Source: Galbitalea soli | Lineage (GTDB): Bacteria; Actinomycetota; Actinomycetes; Actinomycetales; Microbacteriaceae | NCBI RefSeq assembly: GCF_010686725.1 | Contig: NZ_JAAGWZ010000005.1 | Span: 62,001-126,000, forward strand | Direction: 5' to 3' | Length of the DNA stretch: 64,000 bases | Part shown: piece after piece, positions 59,851 to 64,000 of the stretch | Layout: the number at the start of each line of letters is the position of its first letter | Numbering within the stretch: position 1 is the stretch's first letter | Notes under the pieces: model-generated | Told to the model about the DNA's origin: nothing | The model's input: only the letters and a program-made list of their open reading frames with translations | The model's database searches: none | Position numbers and translations under genes: made by a program

Positions 59851-61910
59851 CGCAGGAAGGCGGCGGCGACGCCCGCGTCGACCGGGATGTGCAGACCGGT
59901 GGTGTGGGAGAGGTCGGAGGCGCACAGGACGAAGACCGCGTTCGCGACGTTCTCGGGCAGCACCTCGCGCTTGAGGAGGGTGCGCTGGGCGTAGTACTTG
60001 CCCAGCTCCTCCTCGGGCACGCCGTAGACGGCGGCGCGCTTGGCGCCCCAGCCGCCGGCGAAGATGCCGGACCCGCGCACGACGCCGTCGGGGTTGATGC
60101 CGTTGACCTTCACGCCGTACTCGCCCAGCTCGGCCGCGAGCAGCCGCACCTGGTGCGCCTGGTCGGCCTTCGTGGCGGAGTAGGCGATGTTGTTGGGGCC
60201 GGCGAACACGGAGTTCTTCGACGAGATGTAGACGATGTCGCCGCCGAGCTTCTGGTCGATGAGCACGCGGGCCGCGGCGCGGGAGACGAGGAACGAGCCC
60301 TTCGCCATCACGTTGTGCTGCAGATCCCAGTCGGCCACCGTGGTCTCGAGGAGCGACTTCGAGAGCGAGAGTCCCGCGTTGTTGATCACGATGTCGAGGC
60401 CGCCGAAGGCGAGCAGCGCGGCGTCGACCGCCGCCTGAACCTGCGCCTCATCGGTGACGTTCGCCTGGATCCCCACCGCCACGTCGGTCCCGCCGAGCTC
60501 GGCCGCCGCGGCCTGCGCCTTCTCCAGGTCGAGGTCGGCGATCACGACGCACGAGCCCTCCGCTGCGAGGCGCGTGGCGATCGCCTTGCCGATGCCGGAC
60601 GCGGCCCCCGTGACGAGGGCGATGCGGCCCGCGAGCGGCTTGGGGGCGGGCATCCGCCGCAGCTTCGCCTCCTCGAGCGCCCAGTACTCGATGCGGAACT
60701 TCTCGCTCTCATCGATGGGCGCGTAGCTCGAGATCGCCTCCGCACCGCGCATGACGTTGATCGCGTTGATGTAGAACTCGCCCGCGACGCGGGCGGTCTG
60801 CTTGTTGGCGCCGTAGCTGAACATGCCGACGCCGGGGACGAGGATGATCGCCGGGTCGGCACCGCGCATCGCGGGCAGTTCTTCCGCCGGGGTTCCCGCA
60901 GCCACGGCCGCGTCGACACCCCGCTGGTAGTACCCGGCGTAGTCGGCCCGGTACTGCTCGTGCAGTTCGTCGAGGCGGGCGAGTTGTTCCTCGAGGCTCG
61001 CCGTCGTCGGGAGGTCGAGCACGAGCGGGGTGACCTTGGTGCGCAGGAAGTGGTCGGGGCAGCTGGTGCCGAGCGCGGTCAGCCGGGGGTGTTCGGCGCG
61101 CGAGAGGAAGTCGAGGACCACCTCGGCGTCGGTGAAGTGCCCCACCTGGGCGCGGTCGGTCGAGGCGATCGCCCGCAGGTGCGGGGCGAGCGCCGCGGCC
61201 CGGGCGGCGCGCTCCTCGGCGGGCAGGGCGGTGTAGCCGTCGAGCACCGCGCCGAAGGAGTCGGGGCGACCATGCTCGGCGATGTAGCTCTCGGCGGTGC
61301 GGATGATCCACAGACTGTTGGCCTCGGCCTCCTCGGAGGTCTCCCCCCACGCCGTGATGCCGTGGCCGCCCAGGATGCAGCCGATGGCCGCCGGGTTGGC
61401 CCGCTTGATCGCCGCGATGTCGAGACCGAGCTGGAAGCCGGGGCGGCGCCACGGCACCCACACGACCTTCCCGCCGAAGGCCGCCGCGGTCAGCGCCTCT
61501 CCGTCGGCCGCGGTCGCGAACGCGATGCCGGAATCCGGGTGCAGGTGGTCGACGTGCGCCGCATCGACGAGCCCGTGCATCGCCGTGTCGATCGAGGGTG
61601 CCGCTCCGCCCTTGCCGTGCAGGGTGTAGTCGAAGGCCGCGACCATGTCGTCCTCGTGGTCGACACCGGTGTAGGCGCCGACGAGGGCGCGCATCCGGTC
61701 GAGGCGGAGCACGGCGAGCCCGGACTCGGTGAGGGTGCCCAGGTCGCCGCCGGATCCCTTGACCCACAGCAGCTCGACCGGCTCACCCGTGACCGGGTCG
61801 GTGTCGGTGCCCTTGGCGGAGGTGTTGCCGCCCGCGTAGTTGGTGTTGCGCGGGTCGGCGCCCAGGCGATTGCTCCGGGCGATGAGGGCGGCCGCGGTGG
61901 GGTTCGTCAT
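59847..61910 (-). CDS. Rhamnulose-1-phosphate aldolase / lactaldehyde dehydrogenase fusion
   Basis: A 687-residue two-domain enzyme. Residues about 1-400 form a class II aldolase domain (YAGGNTSAKG, VDHLHPDSGIAFA with zinc-ligand histidines) that should split rhamnulose 1-phosphate into DHAP and L-lactaldehyde. Residues about 430-687 form a short-chain dehydrogenase (ALVTGAASGIGKAIATRLAA, active-site YSATKADQAH) thought to oxidise lactaldehyde to L-lactate. This fusion is known from rhamnose loci of actinobacteria and bacilli. It lies 21 bases after rhaM. Confidence 0.92.
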   Translation of the reverse strand: MTNPTAAALIARSNRLGADPRNTNYAGGNTSAKGTDTDPVTGEPVELLWVKGSGGDLGTLTESGLAVLRLDRMRALVGAYTGVDHEDDMVAAFDYTLHGKGGAAPSIDTAMHGLVDAAHVDHLHPDSGIAFATAADGEALTAAAFGGKVVWVPWRRPGFQLGLDIAAIKRANPAAIGCILGGHGITAWGETSEEAEANSLWIIRTAESYIAEHGRPDSFGAVLDGYTALPAEERAARAAALAPHLRAIASTDRAQVGHFTDAEVVLDFLSRAEHPRLTALGTSCPDHFLRTKVTPLVLDLPTTASLEEQLARLDELHEQYRADYAGYYQRGVDAAVAAGTPAEELPAMRGADPAIILVPGVGMFSYGANKQTARVAGEFYINAINVMRGAEAISSYAPIDESEKFRIEYWALEEAKLRRMPAPKPLAGRIALVTGAASGIGKAIATRLAAEGSCVVIADLDLEKAQAAAAELGGTDVAVGIQANVTDEAQVQAAVDAALLAFGGLDIVINNAGLSLSKSLLETTVADWDLQHNVMAKGSFLVSRAAARVLIDQKLGGDIVYISSKNSVFAGPNNIAYSATKADQAHQVRLLAAELGEYGVKVNGINPDGVVRGSGIFAGGWGAKRAAVYGVPEEELGKYYAQRTLLKREVLPENVANAVFVLCASDLSHTTGLHIPVDAGVAAAFLR

Positions 61911-61931
61911 GGTCGGTGTGCCTTGTCTGTG

Positions 61932-62285
61932 TCAGTGGTCGAGGGTGGCGACGGCGCGCAGTTGCTCGCCGAGGTCGAAGACGCGGGGGAGGTGGGTCGC
62001 GGCGAGATCGGCACGGTCATCCGCCTCGGCGAAGAAGGGCTGCATGCTCTCCTCCCAGCGGGTCGCGACGGCCGAGTCGCGCAGGTAGGCCGCGGAGGCC
62101 TCGTCGGAGTCGGTCTCGTAGTAGCCCACGAGGAGGCCGTCGGGGGAGAGGAAGAGCGAGTAGTTGCGCCGCCCCGAGCGCGCGATCTCCTGCAGCATCT
62201 CGGGCCACACCGGAGAGTGGCGCTCGAGGTACTCGGGGATGCGCTCCGGCTTCACCCGGAGGGTGAAGCAGACCTTCTCCGACAT
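61932..62285 (-). CDS. rhaM: L-rhamnose mutarotase
   Basis: A 117-residue protein of the RhaM family, interconverting rhamnose anomers so that the isomerase gets its preferred form. VCFTLRVKPERIPEYLERHS holds the N-terminal ferredoxin-like strand and the family His; YSLFLSPDGLLVGYYET and the WEESMQPFF block follow. It starts four bases after the rhaI stop. Confidence 0.93.
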   Translation of the reverse strand: MSEKVCFTLRVKPERIPEYLERHSPVWPEMLQEIARSGRRNYSLFLSPDGLLVGYYETDSDEASAAYLRDSAVATRWEESMQPFFAEADDRADLAATHLPRVFDLGEQLRAVATLDH

Positions 62286-62289
62286 GGGA

Positions 62290-63456
62290 TCAGGCGCCCC
62301 AGCCGGCCTGGGTGCCGCCGACGCGGTCGGCCGCGATCTGCTGCTGGTAGCCGCTCGCGAGGTAGGCCTTCATGGGGTTGGCCGGCAGGCCGCGGGTCTC
62401 GCGCCAGGCGGCGAGGTCGGCCCGCGGGTCGGTGTAGAAGGCATCCATGAGGATCTCGTTGGCGAGCAGCACGTCGTGGTCGCGCTGTGCCGCCTCGAGC
62501 GCGGCCGTGTCGACACTGAGTGCGCGCGCGGTCATCTCCTGCACGTTCAGCACCGAGCGGATCTGCCCGGGGATCTTGTCCTCGACGTTGTGGCACTGGT
62601 CGAGCATGAAGGCGACGGGCGAGCCCGGTCCGTAGCCGCCGCCCCGGATGACCTCGTAGAGGATGCGGAACAGCTGGAACGGGTCGGCGGCGCCCACGAT
62701 GAGGTCGTCGTCGGCGTAGAACCGCGAGTTGAAGTCGAAGCTGCCCAGTTTTCCGAGGCGCAGCAGCTGCGCGACGATGAACTCGATGTTCGTGCCGGGG
62801 GCGTGGTGGCCGGTGTCGAGGCAGACCATGGCGCGCTCACCGAGGGCGGCCACCTGCACGTAGCTGGTTCCCCAGTCGGGGACGTCGGTGTGGTAGAACG
62901 CCGGCTCGAAGAACTTGTATTCGAGGACCAGGCGCTGGTCATCCCCGATGTTGGCGTAGATCTCGGCGAGCGAGGCGGCGAGGTTGTCCTGGCGGCGACG
63001 GATGTCGTCCTGGCCGGGGTAGTTGGTGCCGTCGGCCAGCCAGATCTTGAGGTCGCGCGATCCGGTCTCGTTCATGATCTCGATGCACTCGAGGTGGTGG
63101 TCGATCGCCTTGCGCCGGGCCGACTCGCTCGTGGCCGCGAGGCTGCCGAACTTGTAGTCGTCGTCCTGGAAGGTGTTGGAGTTGATGGTGCCGAGGTCGA
63201 CGCCGTGGTCGCGCGCGAAGCGGCGGAGGGCGGCGTAGTCGTCGACCTTGTCCCACGGGATGTGCAGCGCGACGGTCGGCGCCAGCCCGGTGTACTTGTG
63301 CACCTGCGCGGCGTCGGCGATCTTCTCCTCCGGCGTGCGCGGGGTGCCCGGCGTGCCGAAGACCTTGAAGCGGGTGCCCGAGTTTCCGAATGCCCAGGAC
63401 GGCAGTTCGATGGCCTGGTCGGCCAGTGCGGCGAGGGTTGTGGCGTCGATGCTCAC
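62290..63456 (-). CDS. rhaI: L-rhamnose isomerase (RhaI type)
   Basis: A 388-residue xylose-isomerase-like barrel enzyme turning L-rhamnose into L-rhamnulose. Metal and substrate residues appear in LVLEYKFFEPAFYHTDVPDW, MVCLDTGHHAPGTNIE, GSFDFNSRFYADDD. It belongs to the RhaI branch found in Pseudomonas and actinobacteria, not the E. coli RhaA branch. It is the first gene of the minus-strand rhamnose operon and has a good promoter and an operator in front. Confidence 0.95.
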   Translation of the reverse strand: MSIDATTLAALADQAIELPSWAFGNSGTRFKVFGTPGTPRTPEEKIADAAQVHKYTGLAPTVALHIPWDKVDDYAALRRFARDHGVDLGTINSNTFQDDDYKFGSLAATSESARRKAIDHHLECIEIMNETGSRDLKIWLADGTNYPGQDDIRRRQDNLAASLAEIYANIGDDQRLVLEYKFFEPAFYHTDVPDWGTSYVQVAALGERAMVCLDTGHHAPGTNIEFIVAQLLRLGKLGSFDFNSRFYADDDLIVGAADPFQLFRILYEVIRGGGYGPGSPVAFMLDQCHNVEDKIPGQIRSVLNVQEMTARALSVDTAALEAAQRDHDVLLANEILMDAFYTDPRADLAAWRETRGLPANPMKAYLASGYQQQIAADRVGGTQAGWGA

Positions 63457-63530
63457 GGTTGGTTCCTTATCCCTTGTGCTGGGGGTGAGGGGCCGTCACC
63501 GTCGTGGTGTCGGTCTCTCTGCGGTGCGAA

Positions 63531-63584
63531 TGAATCGTTTCAATGACTAGTGACGATAGTAGGTTGCGAGAGCGATCACGTCAA
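63531..63584 (-). promoter_or_regulatory. Promoter and LacI-type operator of the rhamnose operon
   Basis: Read on the minus strand: TTGACG (63584-63579), 17 bases, TACTAT (63561-63556). Downstream of the expected start lies TGAAACGATTCA (63542-63531), a TGAA-x-CG-x-TTCA palindrome with the central CG of LacI-family sites. The -35 box overlaps the stop codon of the upstream GH78 gene, so the operon is packed right behind it. Confidence 0.7.
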
Positions 63585-64000
63585 TCGGGGCGTCCCGACG
63601 GAGTGATCACGGGCGCGGTGACGCTGACCTGGTGGGTGCCATGCGACAGTTCGAAGTCCGCCGCGGCGGGGGCGCCGTCGAGCGTGATTGTGGAATCGGC
63701 ACCGGCCGGGAGCGACACCGCGGCGGTGACGCCGAAGGGCACCTCGATCTCGGCGGCGAAGCCGTCGGGCCCGGTGGACCACTCCACCGCGACGGAGCCG
63801 AAGCCCGTCTCGACGGATGCCCGTACCCGGTCGATCCCGGCCACGGGGCGTGGCGCGACCACCGTGCGCCGGTAACCCGGCGCACTCGCGTCCGGCGCGA
63901 TGCCGCCCAGATTGCGATAGACCCAGTCGATGACCGCGCCGTAGGCGTAGTGGTTGAAGGAGAGCATCTGCGCGCCCTCGCTGTTGGCCATGTCGCCGGG
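63581..64000 (-). CDS. Alpha-L-rhamnosidase (GH78), C-terminal fragment at window edge
   Basis: The last 140 residues of a third GH78 enzyme; the frame continues beyond the window. GAQMLSFNHYAYGAVIDWVY matches the equivalent GEMTSFNHYALGAVADWL of copy 2, followed by the C-terminal beta sandwich (RVRASVETGFGSVAVEW). It is read toward the rhamnose operon and was probably transcribed as a neighbouring unit. Confidence 0.85.
   Translation of the reverse strand, partial: PGDMANSEGAQMLSFNHYAYGAVIDWVYRNLGGIAPDASAPGYRRTVVAPRPVAGIDRVRASVETGFGSVAVEWSTGPDGFAAEIEVPFGVTAAVSLPAGADSTITLDGAPAAADFELSHGTHQVSVTAPVITPSGRPD

Overview
The window comes from a high-G+C actinobacterium, most likely a member of the Microbacteriaceae. 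The reasons are the strong G/C bias at third codon positions, the ATGA/GTGA gene overlaps, the many start codons that lie 6-7 bases after a TANNNT box with no ribosome binding site (leaderless transcripts), group III-type phosphofructokinase, PutA-like and RhaI/aldolase-SDR genes of actinobacterial type, and a 6C-like small RNA. I found no rRNA, tRNA, integrase, transposase or CRISPR array.

Left part (1-13 kb): the end of hemL faces a minus-strand run trhO - pfkA - MDR reductase - DUF1304. Between trhO and an AlkA-like DNA glycosylase, which must once have been divergent neighbours, sits a 7.2 kb exopolysaccharide island: GH16 lipoprotein, processive GT2 synthase, 50-residue membrane protein, O-acyltransferase and UDP-glucose dehydrogenase. 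It is flanked by an exact 52-bp direct repeat that duplicates the old shared promoter region. An 800-bp gene-free stretch follows, with a 105-bp palindromic repeat element, a hexanucleotide repeat, an AT-rich promoter and the 6C-like RNA.

Middle part (13-33 kb): an FAD oxidoreductase with MarR; a LysR regulator divergent from PutA; a ROK regulator; a Phd/RelE-type toxin-antitoxin pair; and an Lrp-controlled pair for arginine-type compounds and ornithine (dimethylargininase-like enzyme, RocD). The last feeds glutamate semialdehyde to PutA. Next comes a dextran/isomalto-oligosaccharide operon (ROK regulator, ABC binding protein, two permeases, intracellular GH66, GH13 with a Val after the nucleophile) that ends in a LacI gene.

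33.8-41.4 kb: a beta-galactoside operon (GH42, ABC binding protein, two permeases, second GH42) with two exact TTAGCGCTAA operators; a near-copy lies before lacI itself. Then come a decayed DUF1349 gene and a 17-bp tandem array.

42.1-47.0 kb: the most unusual locus. Seven tightly overlapping genes encode a small secreted protein, three tandem paralogous lipoproteins with a W-[FY]-T-W-L-C-A-W-E signature, a MacA-like lipoprotein, a MacB-type ATPase and an FtsX-like permease. I do not recognise it as a described system.

47-64 kb: a small membrane protein, the second copy of the 105-bp element, LtrA, an acyl-CoA-dehydrogenase-like protein, an FCD-GntR/L-lactate dehydrogenase pair, and a minus-strand rhamnose operon: rhaI, rhaM, aldolase/SDR fusion, rhaB, a nucleotidyltransferase and two GH78 rhamnosidases, with a third GH78 cut by the window edge. 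The rhamnose route ends in DHAP and L-lactate, which the adjacent lactate dehydrogenase can turn into pyruvate.

All calls are by eye from sequence and translations; no search or folding program was run.
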